A stretch of 64,000 bases of DNA from contig JAWOJJ010000045.1 of the NCBI GenBank assembly GCA_046481675.1, forward strand, positions 1-64,000. The letters run 5' to 3'. The stretch is from UBA5072 sp046481675 (lineage in GTDB: Bacteria; Bacteroidota; Bacteroidia; Bacteroidales; UBA10428). A program made the translations under genes and the position numbers. Below, one piece after another: positions 31,301-39,471 of the stretch. The notes below the pieces were generated by a model, which saw only the letters and a list, made by a program, of their open reading frames with translations, searched no databases and was not told where the DNA came from. Position 1 is the first letter of the stretch, and each line of letters starts with the position of its first letter.

Positions 31301-32567
31301 GCCGTTGCAACTCCAGGTAAAAATCATCCTTAAAGATCTGCCTGTATTCAGCAAGTGCCTTCTTTGCAGCCTCAGCACCTTCGTGCCGCAACAACCAGGG
31401 AATTTCGCCATGAAGACAGGCGGAGGTTGCTATTAGTCCGTCGGAATATTTGATGAGCAATTCCTTATCAACACGGGGGCGGTAATAGAACCCCTCTGTC
31501 CACCCATAGGAAACCATTTTGATGAGGTTCTTATATCCCTGCTTGTTTTTGGCCAGCAGCACCAGATGAAATCCGCCGCCATCCGATTTGTCAGATTTCT
31601 CAAAACGAGATCGCCTGGCTACATATACCTCGCATCCCAGGATGGGTTTAACACCCTGCTTCTTGGCCTCGTTATGAAATTCCTTGGCACCAAACATGTT
31701 CCCATGATCGGTAATGGCTACGGCTTCCATATTGTCCTTTTTCGCCTTGGCAATCAAGCTCTTGATAACTGCCGCACCATCAAGTATGGAATATTGGGTG
31801 TGTACATGAAGATGTGTAAAAGGCGTGGCAATGGTTTCGTTAACAGGGGTGGCTTTTTGAACTTCTTCAGGTTCATTTTCTGCCGGTTTTTCGGAATTTG
31901 ACCTGACAACAACAGGAAAAGGCTGAATCACATCAGGATTTGCCGATAAGAAAGCCTGCACCAGGGAAGGCTCAATTTTCAGGTGCCTTGCAGTGATGAC
32001 TTGCCTGCGGATCAATTCAAAAAAACAACGGGAAGTAGCTGCCACATCGGCAGTTGCATTATGCGCTTCTTCAAAACTTACATTGAAGAGCTTGTTATGC
32101 AATTCCGACAAGGTGGGCCATTTGAATTTATTGCCTTTACCGCCGGGCAGGGCGCAGAAATCGGTTGATGTTTCTTTGGTACAAAGCGGGTGCACTTCAT
32201 GAAGAACTGTAGCAAGGCCTTTTCTGACATATTCAGCGCCCAATATTTTGAGGTCAAAGGAGATGTTGTGCCCCACAATAACGGAAACCTGCCTGAGATC
32301 AGCATCAAAATCCCTGAGCACAGTTTCCAGATCCAGACCTTCGGCAAGGGCTTTTTCTGTGGATATACCATGCACCTGCTCGGCAGCTTGCGGTATCACA
32401 TAACCCTCGGGCCTGATAATAAAAGATTTGTTATACAACAGGCGGCCGGTTTGATCATGACATTCCCATGCCAGCTGAACCATTCTCGGCCAGTTGTTCG
32501 TATCGGTTACCGGTGCATTGTAATTAGAAGGTAATCCGGTGGTTTCCGTATCAAAAATCAAGTACAT
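28344..32567 (-). CDS. dnaE: DNA polymerase III alpha subunit with fused N-terminal DEDDh exonuclease
   Basis: A 1407-residue replicative polymerase. Residues 1-200 are a DnaQ-like 3'-5' exonuclease: IFDTETTG (DxE at 6 and 8), GHNISFDLKILG and EEAHNATADVAAT (H and D of DEDDh). After a linker (about 205-245) come the PHP domain (FTHLHVHTQYSILDGA, about 248), the polymerase core with GPGRGSAAGSVVAY and the acidic active site PDIDIDFDEDGRE, the fingers, a helix-hairpin-helix region (FGLAAIKGVGESAV), and an OB-fold (VTIAGMITTVRHAT). It is a DnaE type, not PolC, since the exonuclease is at the N-terminus rather than inside PHP. Fused proofreading makes it longer than a plain DnaE of about 1150-1250. 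The start codon lies inside an 11-bp inverted repeat. Confidence 0.95.
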   Translation of the reverse strand: MYLIFDTETTGLPSNYNAPVTDTNNWPRMVQLAWECHDQTGRLLYNKSFIIRPEGYVIPQAAEQVHGISTEKALAEGLDLETVLRDFDADLRQVSVIVGHNISFDLKILGAEYVRKGLATVLHEVHPLCTKETSTDFCALPGGKGNKFKWPTLSELHNKLFNVSFEEAHNATADVAATSRCFFELIRRQVITARHLKIEPSLVQAFLSANPDVIQPFPVVVRSNSEKPAENEPEEVQKATPVNETIATPFTHLHVHTQYSILDGAAVIKSLIAKAKKDNMEAVAITDHGNMFGAKEFHNEAKKQGVKPILGCEVYVARRSRFEKSDKSDGGGFHLVLLAKNKQGYKNLIKMVSYGWTEGFYYRPRVDKELLIKYSDGLIATSACLHGEIPWLLRHEGAEAAKKALAEYRQIFKDDFYLELQRHPSGDPQIDREVFENQVFVNNQLLKLAEETGIKCIATNDVHFINEEDAAAHDRLLCISTGKDVDDPNRLRYTRQEWLKTQDEMKWLFADVPQAIANTQDVVSKIELYELNSNPIMPDFPIPDGFADAFEYLRHLTYKGAEKRFPDMNEMVRERIDFELDTIGKMGFPGYFLIVWDVIRAAREMGVSVGPGRGSAAGSVVAYCLKITDIDPIKYDLLFERFLNPDRISMPDIDIDFDEDGREKVLQYVVKKYGKERVAHVITFGTMAPKMAIRDVARVQKLELSEADRLAKLVPDTPGTTFKDTYEKVPALVAEKNSENALIASTLKYAEVLEGSVRQTGVHACGIIIGKDNLEEFIPICRNKDAELNVTQFEGSHIESVGMLKMDFLGLKTLSIIKDTLDNIKKSRNIDVDIDGLPLDDLKTYELYSKGETTGLFQFESEGMKKYLKALKPNRFEDLIAMNALYRPGPMEYIPSYVNRKHGKEDIVYDIPEMEAYLKDTYGITVYQEQVMLLSQLLAGFSKGMADSLRKAMGKKIVSMMNELRVKFEEGCVKNGHDPKTVGKIWKDWESFAHYAFNKSHSTCYAYISYQTAYLKAHYPAEFMAAVLSRNLNDLKKIGFFMDECRRMGMKVLVADINESYARFTVNAQGDIRFGLAAIKGVGESAVEHIIEIREKGGPFGDIYDVVERINLATVNKRCLEALVMAGGFDSFSEIQRHQYLENDETGVNFLEQLIKYGNRSQNNVSNVPTLFGNMSDIEVIKPRPSKVAEWPPLVKLNKEKEVIGIYLSSHPLDNFKLEMNQFCNTTLAEMRDLEVLRGKDVTIAGMITTVRHATTKNGKPYGAFTLEDYTDTFSITLFGKDYENYRKFMYDGYSLLLKGSVTENTWRSTPELEFRIKNIYMLSSVREELVKTLQIKLPINLIDEEFIDELSAFTQKNGGTTNLKILVYDPGENIGVDFFCRTHRIALADELIDFLNQNEEIEYKLL

Positions 32568-32596
32568 GCGGTAAAATTACTTCAGTTTACCGCATG
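32565..32596 (-). promoter_or_regulatory. inverted repeat enclosing the dnaE start codon
   Basis: CATGCGGTAAA (32565-32575) and TTTACCGCATG (32586-32596) are perfect reverse complements around a ten-base spacer. In the dnaE mRNA the final AUG of the hairpin is the start codon, and the 5' arm itself contains AUG-CGG-UAA, a two-codon reading frame. It could hide the start codon or be a protein-binding site. Confidence 0.6.
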
Positions 32597-32629
32597 ATTT
32601 CCCTTGTGTTGATAAAAAATGGATAACTG

Positions 32630-33184
32630 CTACAAGGTAGAATTGCCTGCCTTATTCAGCAACAATTCTTCAATTTGTTGAATAAACATTTGTTTTGTGG
32701 CCTCAGGAGAACCCGCAATTCCTGCGGAAATGGTGGGTTTTCCTTCAACCGGACAAAAAAGAAAGGTGGGTATGCTTTGTACGCCAAATACTGCTGCCAA
32801 CTCCTGTTCCTTATCCACATCAACCTTATACACGTTGATCTTTCCGGAATAATCTTTGGCCAGCTGATCCAAAATGGGTGATGTAATGCGGCAGGGAGCA
32901 CACCAGTCGGCGTAGAAGTCGATCAGGCAGGGTTTATCACCCTGAAAGTTCCATTGTTCCGGATTTTTCTCATAATCCATCACCAGCCTCAGAAAATCAG
33001 CTTTGTTTATATGCACAGGAGCGCCATTTGCTGTTTGTTCAATGGCTGCCTGAACCGGAGCGGTGGCCGCAACAGAATCTTTTGCCTCAGGTTGTGCGGT
33101 TTGCCCGCTGTTGCAGCTGATCACTGAAAGAGCCAATAAAGCAACAGCAGCGTACGTAATTTTATTCATTATTTTCATATTCAT
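32630..33184 (-). CDS. thioredoxin-fold lipoprotein
   Basis: A 184-residue lipoprotein (179 if Met6 is used, which gives a tidier signal peptide MNKITYAAVALLALSVISC). Lipobox VISC is followed by a low-complexity linker and a thioredoxin domain with active site WCAPCR (about 91-96) and cis-Pro loop VQSIPTFLFCPVEG. Anchored in the periplasm or outer membrane, it would reduce or isomerise disulfides; the W-C-A-P-C motif is typical of exported thioredoxins. It lies just upstream of dnaE on the same strand (62 bases), but a shared transcript is not demonstrable. The intervening bases contain the dnaE start hairpin. Confidence 0.92.
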   Translation of the reverse strand: MNMKIMNKITYAAVALLALSVISCNSGQTAQPEAKDSVAATAPVQAAIEQTANGAPVHINKADFLRLVMDYEKNPEQWNFQGDKPCLIDFYADWCAPCRITSPILDQLAKDYSGKINVYKVDVDKEQELAAVFGVQSIPTFLFCPVEGKPTISAGIAGSPEATKQMFIQQIEELLLNKAGNSTL

Positions 33185-33259
33185 TTATATTCATATATCT
33201 ATATATTCAATTTTCGTGCCATTCCTGTCATTCGTACAATTCATGAAAATGTGTCAGTA

Positions 33260-33928
33260 TTACAACAACGACTTGTGTTCTTTGTTTAGCCGGTAATATG
33301 TTGTTTTTTCAGTGAGTTCCATTTGTATCACATCCATCAGAATCAGGCTGACCAAAATTTTCTCCGCAGTTGCAAAATTGGTTTTGGCAACCCGTATGAA
33401 CCTGGAAAGTGTGACTGATTCATTTTCTGCCAGGTAATCCATCAGCGCCTGCTCTTCCCTTCCGAATTTCAACCAGGCGCCCGCTCTTCTTTCCTTTTTT
33501 TTCCAAACGTGAAGCAGTACATTATTGGCCCGAATATTCTGATCATTTACCCTGACATAAGCAACCCATTTCCCCTCCTCGTTCCTGGCAAAATGAGGTT
33601 TGTGTCTGCTCACCGGGATGTCCACCTCCAGCACACTCTTTCCGCTTACATCCCATCTTTTTATCTTAAAAATCACTTCAGGTTTGCAAAAAATGTGAGC
33701 TGCCGATTCAGCCATATAGGCTTCCTCGTCACTGCGGACACCGGCAATTTTTCCATTGTCCTTAACCCCAATCAACAATTTTCCCCCGTCGGTGTTGGCA
33801 AATGCAGATAGCGTTCTGGCCAGTTTTTGGGCATTGCTGATTTCAAATTTAAAATCGAGTTCTTGACTCTCTCCTGACCGGATCAGGTTTTTAATATATT
33901 GTTCAGCTTCCTGTTCCCTGTTTCTCAT
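33260..33928 (-). CDS. AlbA_2/Schlafen-type ATP-binding domain protein
   Basis: A 222-residue protein. The N-terminal domain (about 1-135) has the AlbA_2/AAA_4 divergent-ATPase hallmarks: ESQELDFKFEISNAQKLART (E-x-x-x-x-D/E-F-K), SAFANTDGGKLLIGVKDNGK (A-F-A-N-T-x-G-G) and IAGV. The C-terminal part (about 150-222) is a winged-helix-like domain (FGREEQALMDYLAENESVTL). Such proteins are putative nucleic-acid-binding regulators and are common in Bacteroidota; some in defence islands act as nucleases, but none is recognisable nearby. Divergent from the TPR gene at 34049. A 13-base palindrome AGCTAAATTAGCT at 33958-33970 lies between the two. Confidence 0.85.
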   Translation of the reverse strand: MRNREQEAEQYIKNLIRSGESQELDFKFEISNAQKLARTLSAFANTDGGKLLIGVKDNGKIAGVRSDEEAYMAESAAHIFCKPEVIFKIKRWDVSGKSVLEVDIPVSRHKPHFARNEEGKWVAYVRVNDQNIRANNVLLHVWKKKERRAGAWLKFGREEQALMDYLAENESVTLSRFIRVAKTNFATAEKILVSLILMDVIQMELTEKTTYYRLNKEHKSLL

Positions 33929-34048
33929 AAATGGAGCCGGAAAATATTAAAGATTTCAGCTAAATTAGCTTATTTTACATAAAATTTCCTTTTAAGTGAT
34001 GTATCAATCCTTGGTTATATTGCGTATGAGCTTTAAAATCTGAAACCT

Positions 34049-35779
34049 ATGAGAAAGCATTTATTTACAGGCAGTCCGAAAGTTGTGGCGTTATTCTGCT
34101 TCTTCATATCGGGCTTATTGCTTCCCGGCGCCGGTATGCACCATTGTAATGCCCAGGTTACCGATAAAACCGCCCAGTACAAAGAGTATATTAAAAAAGG
34201 AGATGCTTACCTGGCAGTAAAAAACTACGCTGCAGCCATGTATGAATATGAAAAGGCTTCGGATTTGATGCCCACGGAAGATGAACCCAGGCTCAAAATG
34301 CAGAGTATCGAAGCTACTTTGGGTACAAATGAACTTGCCGAAGTCAAGAGAAAGGTTGATCTCGCCAGAAAACAGGAACAGGAACAACTTCGCAGAGAAG
34401 CCGAAGCAAAAAACGCTGCTTCAAAACAGGCAGCTGCTGTTACTCAGGAGCAAGCTGCTGAAACCGCGACATCAACAATCGAGTCGGATCGGAAGGCCAT
34501 CCTGGATCAGTTTGCTGAAGAACTTCGTCTGGCTGAAAAAAACAGTGATTTATCCGTTCGTTCAGCCGTTTACCGGAAAATTGCCGAAGCTTTTATAAAG
34601 GTGAATGATGATGAAATGGCCATCATGTATTACAATAAAGCCCTCGCCATTGAAGAAAAACTGGGCAAAGAAGAGGCAATTGCCACCGTATATGAAGATC
34701 TGGCCAACTCATATTACAATGCCGGTGATTTTCAGAATTCGCTGAGTACCTTTGAAAAATCACTTTCACTCAAGGAAAAATCAGGCGACCAGGCGGGAGC
34801 ATCCAAGGTGATGTCGGATATCGCCAATGTTTATGAAACCACCTATGACTATAAAAATGCCATTGATTACTACCAGCAGTCGGCCAAAATAAAAGAAAGC
34901 ATGCAGGATGAACCGGGACTCAAGGATGTGGAAGATAATTTGGGGGACGTATATTACAAACAAAAACTGTTAACCAGTTCTATAGGTTCCTACGAAAGAA
35001 CCGTTGCCATAATCCGGAAATTAAACATGGATGAAGCCCTGGGGTCGGTATACAATAAACTTGGAGTGGCCCATTATGAAATGGGTAATTATGTGGAGGC
35101 AGAAAAGTTCTTCAAGGAATCGATGAAGAACCTGAACGAAAACAACAACCGGAAGGAAGCTTCCATGGCATTGAATAATCTGGGCAATCTGTTGTTTATT
35201 AACAACAAGTATGAAGATGCCATTGCTTATTACGAAAGGTCGCTCAGCAACAAGAAAGACACCAAATATGATTACGGGCAGGCAGTTACACTGTTTAACC
35301 TGGGTAATGCCTACCGGAGATCAGGAAACCAGGAGATGGCTATCAAAAGCTATGAAAAAAGCAAAAGAATTGCCGACAGTCTGGATGTAACTACCATTAT
35401 GGCAAAAACCATCAAAGCACTGGCTGTTTCTTATAGTGCATCCAAGAATTTTGAGAAGGCTGCTTCCATGGAACAAGAGCTTGCCGATCTCAACCAGAAG
35501 AATGTGAGTATTGAAATTCCCGTTTCGGAAAATGAAATGGACCTGGAGTTCGACAAAACCCAGAAGATTCTTACCAAGCTGAATGAGGAAGCATTAAAAA
35601 GAAAAGCAGATTTGGAAACGGAGGCTAATGATAAGCTGACGGATATGTATATCAACAACATCAACAGCCAGTATCTCAAACAACAAAGCCGGAACCGGAT
35701 GCTGATCATCATATCAGCCGGACTGGGCACCCTGTTGCTTGGATTGTTGTTCCTGTATATCAGAAACCGTAAAAAATAA
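34049..35779 (+). CDS. exported TPR protein with C-terminal membrane anchor
   Basis: A 576-residue protein: N-terminal signal (about 11-32), an alanine/glutamate-rich coiled region (about 95-150), at least eight tetratricopeptide repeats (about 150-480; typical units YYNAGDFQNSLSTFEKSLSL, HYEMGNYVEAEKFFKESM, NNKYEDAIAYYERSLSNK), a coiled coil, and a transmembrane segment at about 550-570 (MLIIISAGLGTLLLGLLFLY) with a basic tail. This is the sensor half found in many Bacteroidota TPR histidine kinases and LuxR proteins, but the kinase or HTH output domain is missing and the chain ends after the membrane segment. It may therefore be a scaffold or a truncated relative. Promoter not clear. Confidence 0.88.
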   Translation: MRKHLFTGSPKVVALFCFFISGLLLPGAGMHHCNAQVTDKTAQYKEYIKKGDAYLAVKNYAAAMYEYEKASDLMPTEDEPRLKMQSIEATLGTNELAEVKRKVDLARKQEQEQLRREAEAKNAASKQAAAVTQEQAAETATSTIESDRKAILDQFAEELRLAEKNSDLSVRSAVYRKIAEAFIKVNDDEMAIMYYNKALAIEEKLGKEEAIATVYEDLANSYYNAGDFQNSLSTFEKSLSLKEKSGDQAGASKVMSDIANVYETTYDYKNAIDYYQQSAKIKESMQDEPGLKDVEDNLGDVYYKQKLLTSSIGSYERTVAIIRKLNMDEALGSVYNKLGVAHYEMGNYVEAEKFFKESMKNLNENNNRKEASMALNNLGNLLFINNKYEDAIAYYERSLSNKKDTKYDYGQAVTLFNLGNAYRRSGNQEMAIKSYEKSKRIADSLDVTTIMAKTIKALAVSYSASKNFEKAASMEQELADLNQKNVSIEIPVSENEMDLEFDKTQKILTKLNEEALKRKADLETEANDKLTDMYINNINSQYLKQQSRNRMLIIISAGLGTLLLGLLFLYIRNRKK

Positions 35780-35829
35780 GCTGATCCTGAATTATCCGCC
35801 TTACTGCCGAAAGCCAGACCCACACCTGT

Positions 35830-35906
35830 TGGTGGAGAATAGGGGAGTCGAACCCCTGACCTATTGCATGCCATGCAATCGCTCTAGCCAACTGAGCTAA
35901 TTCCCC
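35830..35906 (-). tRNA. tRNA-Ala, anticodon GGC
   Basis: Leftward cloverleaf: acceptor GGGGAAT/ATTCTCC, D-arm GCTC-AGTTGGCTA-GAGC, anticodon arm ATTGC-ATGGCAT-GCAAT with anticodon GGC, T-arm AGGGG-TTCGACT-CCCCT, discriminator A, and CCA encoded in the DNA (35830-35832). Complementary flanks at 35918-35928 and 35815-35825 can form an 11-bp stem around the whole tRNA in the precursor. Confidence 0.96.
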
Positions 35907-35957
35907 GGATTGGGTGTGTGTGGGCCTGACCGTTGTCAGTTTTGAGTGAAGAGAGGG

Positions 35958-35989
35958 CAAAAGTATTAAAATAAAACTATTCATGCAAA
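35958..35989 (-). promoter_or_regulatory. tRNA-Ala promoter
   Basis: On the leftward strand TTTG (35986-35989), exactly 20 bases, then TACTTTTG (35958-35965), a perfect Bacteroidota promoter about 50 bases before the tRNA. Confidence 0.75.
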
Positions 35990-36026
35990 AAAAACATATT
36001 TCAATTTTACTCGTATTTAATGGCAT

Positions 36027-36034
36027 TACTTTTG
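36027..36034 (+). promoter_or_regulatory. -7 box of the lipoprotein gene at 36076
   Basis: TACTTTTG on the top strand, 41 bases before the start codon. The expected -33 position is T-rich but lacks a clean TTTG. Confidence 0.4.
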
Positions 36035-36075
36035 CCACATTTTAATTTTAGATTGTTGTACCGAAAACATCTCCT

Positions 36076-37248
36076 ATGAAAATATTTACACCATTTATTC
36101 TGCTTCTTCTTGTAGTCGCTGGTTGCGCATCCCCCGAAAAGCTGTTGCAGCAAGGCAACTATGATGCCATTATTGAAAAATCAGTTAAAAACCTGATAAA
36201 AAATCCGAATAATGAAGAAGATGCTGCTATGCTTGACAAAGCATTTAAACTGGCTAATGAAAGGGACCTGGAACGAATTAAATACCTGAAAACGGAAGGA
36301 AATCCGGACACCTGGGATGAAATGCTCAGTTTATACGGCAACCTGAAGAACCGGCAGGCATCTGTTAAACGTGTGCTGCCATTGAACCTCAACGGCCAGA
36401 GGATTCAATACAATTTTGTGGATTATGATGCCGAAATTGTTGCTGCCAAACGCAAGGCTGCCGACTATTTCAATGCACACGGGCGCAAGCTCATGGAGAA
36501 CAGAACCAAGGAATCATACCGGCAGGCTTATTACGAGCTGGTTAAAGCCCGGAATTACTCGGGTGACTCCTACCCCGACCTGAATCAGCTCATTAATGAG
36601 GCCAAATACCAGGGTATGAGCAGGGCATTGATCAGCGTGGTGAACCGCACCATTATTAACCTGCCGCAGGAGTTCAGCGACGGACTTGTTGCCGTTAACG
36701 CCACCCAGCTGAACAACGAATGGGTGGAATACTACACCCGAAAAACAGATGAAAACATCAAATATGATTATTACATAGATATTGTTCTGCAGGCAATTTC
36801 CGTATCGCCCGACCTGGTTAAGGACAAAGACATCATTGAAAAGAAAACCATTGAAAACGGTTTTGAATATGTGCTGGATGCCCGTGGCAATGTAATGAAA
36901 GACACGGCAGGCAATGACATCAGGATTAAAAAATACAAAGAAATCCAATGTACCGTTATTGAATCGCAACAGTTTAAAGAGTGCAACATAACCGGTGAGG
37001 TGGAGTTTCTGGCCACCAATCCGCAGACATTGTTGAAGAAACAGCCCATTGCTGCATCTATCCGTTTTGAACATATTTCTGCCCGTGCCATTGGTGATTT
37101 GAATGCCCTTTCACCCGAGAAAAGAAAGCTGGTGGATCTGGAGCCCATACCTTTCCCCAATGATATCCAGATGATCATTGATTGTACACAGGCACTGAAG
37201 AATTCCATTCACGAAGCAATTAATTATAACCGAAGCATCATCCGTTAA
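36076..37248 (+). CDS. lipoprotein of unknown function, Bacteroidota type
   Basis: A 390-residue lipoprotein. Signal MKIFTPFILLLLVVAGC with lipobox VAGC, then a helical region with TPR-like character (PEKLLQQGNYDAIIEKSVKN at about 20-39; NFVDYDAEIVAAKRKAADYF). The second half is beta-rich (YDYYIDIVLQAISVSPDLVK; IEKKTIENGFEYVLDARGNV). No enzyme motif. Similar proteins occur widely in Bacteroidota as hypothetical lipoproteins, perhaps involved in envelope assembly. It precedes hflX by 46 bases, but they need not be one transcript. Confidence 0.8.
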   Translation: MKIFTPFILLLLVVAGCASPEKLLQQGNYDAIIEKSVKNLIKNPNNEEDAAMLDKAFKLANERDLERIKYLKTEGNPDTWDEMLSLYGNLKNRQASVKRVLPLNLNGQRIQYNFVDYDAEIVAAKRKAADYFNAHGRKLMENRTKESYRQAYYELVKARNYSGDSYPDLNQLINEAKYQGMSRALISVVNRTIINLPQEFSDGLVAVNATQLNNEWVEYYTRKTDENIKYDYYIDIVLQAISVSPDLVKDKDIIEKKTIENGFEYVLDARGNVMKDTAGNDIRIKKYKEIQCTVIESQQFKECNITGEVEFLATNPQTLLKKQPIAASIRFEHISARAIGDLNALSPEKRKLVDLEPIPFPNDIQMIIDCTQALKNSIHEAINYNRSIIR

Positions 37249-37294
37249 TATGATTTTACTTAATTTGCTCCCTCTAAATAATTTCTGTTCATAG

Positions 37295-38485
37295 ATGGGA
37301 GGATATATCAACACTTCTGAGCCTGAAAAAGCCGTACTTATTGGCGTTTCCAGTAACGATCTGCCACTTTTTCAGGTTGAGGAATACCTGGATGAGCTTT
37401 CCTTTTTACTGGAAACAGCAGGTGCTGTTCCCGTTAAAAAGTTCATTCAACGGCTCAATGTTCCCAATTCCCGAACCTACATTGGCAGCGGAAAACTTGC
37501 AGAAATAAAGGAATTTGTGATCAATCACGACATCAATCTGGCTGTTTTTGATGATGAGCTATCGCCCAGCCAGGTTCGCAATATTGAAAAGGAATTGAAC
37601 ATCCGGGTATTGGACCGCACCAACCTGATACTGGATATATTTGCCCACCGCGCTAAAACCGCCTATGCCAAAACACAGGTTGAACTTGCCCAGTATGAAT
37701 ACCTGCTTCCCCGGCTGGCCGGTATGTGGACACACCTGGAAAGACAACGCGGAGGAATTGGCCTGAGAGGTCCCGGAGAAACCGAAATCGAAACCGACCG
37801 CCGGATCATCAGAACCAAAATTGCACTGCTGAAAGATCAGCTTGAAAAAATCGACAAGCAGATGATCACGCAGCGTAAAAACAGGGGTAAGCTGGTGCGT
37901 GTGGCACTGGTTGGCTATACCAATGTGGGGAAATCCACCCTGATGAACCTGTTGAGCAAATCGGATGTTTTTGCTGAAAACAAATTATTCGCCACACTGG
38001 ATGCCACAGTCCGTAAAGTTGTTGTCGGCAACCTTCCCTTTTTATTATCGGATACAGTTGGTTTCATCCGCAAACTTCCGCATCACCTGGTTGAATCGTT
38101 CAAGTCAACACTCGATGAAGTGCGTGAAGCAGATCTTTTATTGCATGTGGTGGATATTTCCCATCCGGGCTTCGAAGAACAAATGGCAGTTGTAAACCAA
38201 ACCCTGCAAGATATTCAGGCTGCTGACAAACCTGTACTGGTTGTATTTAATAAAACCGATGCCTACAGCTTTATAAAAAAGGATGAAGACGATCTGAGTC
38301 CGAAACAGAAAAAGAATCTTACGCTGGAAGAGCTTAAAAACAGCTGGATGGCAAAAAACAATGCGCCTTCGATCTTCATTTCTGCTCTGAAAAAGCAGAA
38401 TATCGAGGAATTAAAAACCTACCTGTACGAAAAGGTCCGGGAAATCCACATCTCCCGGTACCCTTACGATAACTTCCTGTATTAA
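37295..38485 (+). CDS. hflX: ribosome-associated GTPase HflX
   Basis: A 396-residue HflX. The N-terminal glycine-rich domain (about 1-150; QRLNVPNSRTYIGSGKLAEI, FDDELSPSQVRNIEKELNIR), the linker helix RQRGGIGLRGPGETEIETDR, and the G domain: G1 GYTNVGKSTL (about 210), G3 LSDTVGFIRKLP, G4 NKTDA. HflX binds the ribosome and rescues or splits stalled 70S particles during stress. It converges on asd with a four-base TTAA overlap. Length is normal. Confidence 0.96.
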   Translation: MGGYINTSEPEKAVLIGVSSNDLPLFQVEEYLDELSFLLETAGAVPVKKFIQRLNVPNSRTYIGSGKLAEIKEFVINHDINLAVFDDELSPSQVRNIEKELNIRVLDRTNLILDIFAHRAKTAYAKTQVELAQYEYLLPRLAGMWTHLERQRGGIGLRGPGETEIETDRRIIRTKIALLKDQLEKIDKQMITQRKNRGKLVRVALVGYTNVGKSTLMNLLSKSDVFAENKLFATLDATVRKVVVGNLPFLLSDTVGFIRKLPHHLVESFKSTLDEVREADLLLHVVDISHPGFEEQMAVVNQTLQDIQAADKPVLVVFNKTDAYSFIKKDEDDLSPKQKKNLTLEELKNSWMAKNNAPSIFISALKKQNIEELKTYLYEKVREIHISRYPYDNFLY

Positions 38486-39471
38486 ATAAGTTTGTTCTGA
38501 ACCAGGTATTCGGCAATCTGAACAGCATTGGTGGCAGCACCCTTGCGCAGGTTATCCGATACAACCCACATATTCAAAGTTTTAGGTTGCGATTCATCAC
38601 GCCGGAGCCTTCCGACAAACACCTCATCACGGTTGTGCGAAACAACCGGCATGGGGTAAACATTATTTTTCGGATCGTCCATGACAATAACGCCTGATGT
38701 ATTTTCCAGAATTTTTTTGATATCAGCCAGCTCATACTCCTTTTCGAATTCAACATTCACTGCTTCGGAATGCCCGCCTATTACCGGTATCCTTACCGTG
38801 GTGGCGGTTACCTGTATGGTGTCGTCTTCCATAATTTTCCTGGTTTCGTTCACCATTTTCATTTCTTCCTTGGTATACCCATTATCCAGGAAAACATCAA
38901 TATGAGGCAATGCATTCATGTCGATTTTATGCGGGTAGGCCATATCGCCGGAGATGCCCTTTCTTTCATTCATCAACTGATCAACAGCTTTTTTTCCGGT
39001 ACCCGTGACCGATTGGTAGGTAGATACAACAATTCTCCTGATTTTATATGCCTTATGCACACCTACCAAAGCAACCACCATCTGAATGGTGGAACAATTC
39101 GGATTGGCGATGATTTTGTCGTCTTTGGTCAATACATGCGCATTTACTTCAGGCACAACTAGTTTAATGCCCGGTTCCATACGCCATGCCGATGAATTGT
39201 CAACCACCGTGGTTCCTGCCTCTGCAAATTTGGGAGCCCAGGTTTTTGAAGTTCCACCGCCTGCAGAAAAAATGGCAAGCTGTGGTTTCATGTTGATGGC
39301 GTCTTGCATACCAACTACCGTATATTCTTTACCTTTGAAAGTCACTTTTTTACCTGCCGATTTCTCTGAAGCAACCGGTATGAATTCGGTTACCGGAAAA
39401 TTCCTTTCTTCAAGTACCTTCATCATTTGGGTACCAACCAGGCCTGTAGCCCCAACAACTGCAACTTTCAT
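38482..39471 (-). CDS. asd: aspartate-semialdehyde dehydrogenase
   Basis: A 329-residue enzyme of lysine, threonine and methionine (and meso-diaminopimelate) biosynthesis: NADPH-dependent reduction of aspartyl phosphate to aspartate semialdehyde. Seen: NADP motif VAVVGATGLVGTQMMKVLEE (about 3-22), SEKSAGKKVTFKGKEY, catalytic Cys in NPNCSTIQMVVAL (about 127-131) and the late His in RIPVIGGHSEAVNVEF. Cytosolic. The gene ends in TTAA shared with hflX. No two-box promoter was found; 263 bases separate it from the divergent lamin-tail gene. Confidence 0.96.
   Translation of the reverse strand: MKVAVVGATGLVGTQMMKVLEERNFPVTEFIPVASEKSAGKKVTFKGKEYTVVGMQDAINMKPQLAIFSAGGGTSKTWAPKFAEAGTTVVDNSSAWRMEPGIKLVVPEVNAHVLTKDDKIIANPNCSTIQMVVALVGVHKAYKIRRIVVSTYQSVTGTGKKAVDQLMNERKGISGDMAYPHKIDMNALPHIDVFLDNGYTKEEMKMVNETRKIMEDDTIQVTATTVRIPVIGGHSEAVNVEFEKEYELADIKKILENTSGVIVMDDPKNNVYPMPVVSHNRDEVFVGRLRRDESQPKTLNMWVVSDNLRKGAATNAVQIAEYLVQNKLI

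Noticed and set aside
33260..33928. Anti-phage defence system around the AlbA_2/Schlafen-type protein
   Set aside because: No nuclease, helicase, toxin or restriction gene flanks it; neighbours are a thioredoxin lipoprotein and a TPR protein.
36514..37074. 186-codon leftward reading frame opposite the lipoprotein gene
   Set aside because: The rightward frame has a perfect lipobox and a -7 box; the opposite frame is F/V-rich and motif-free.
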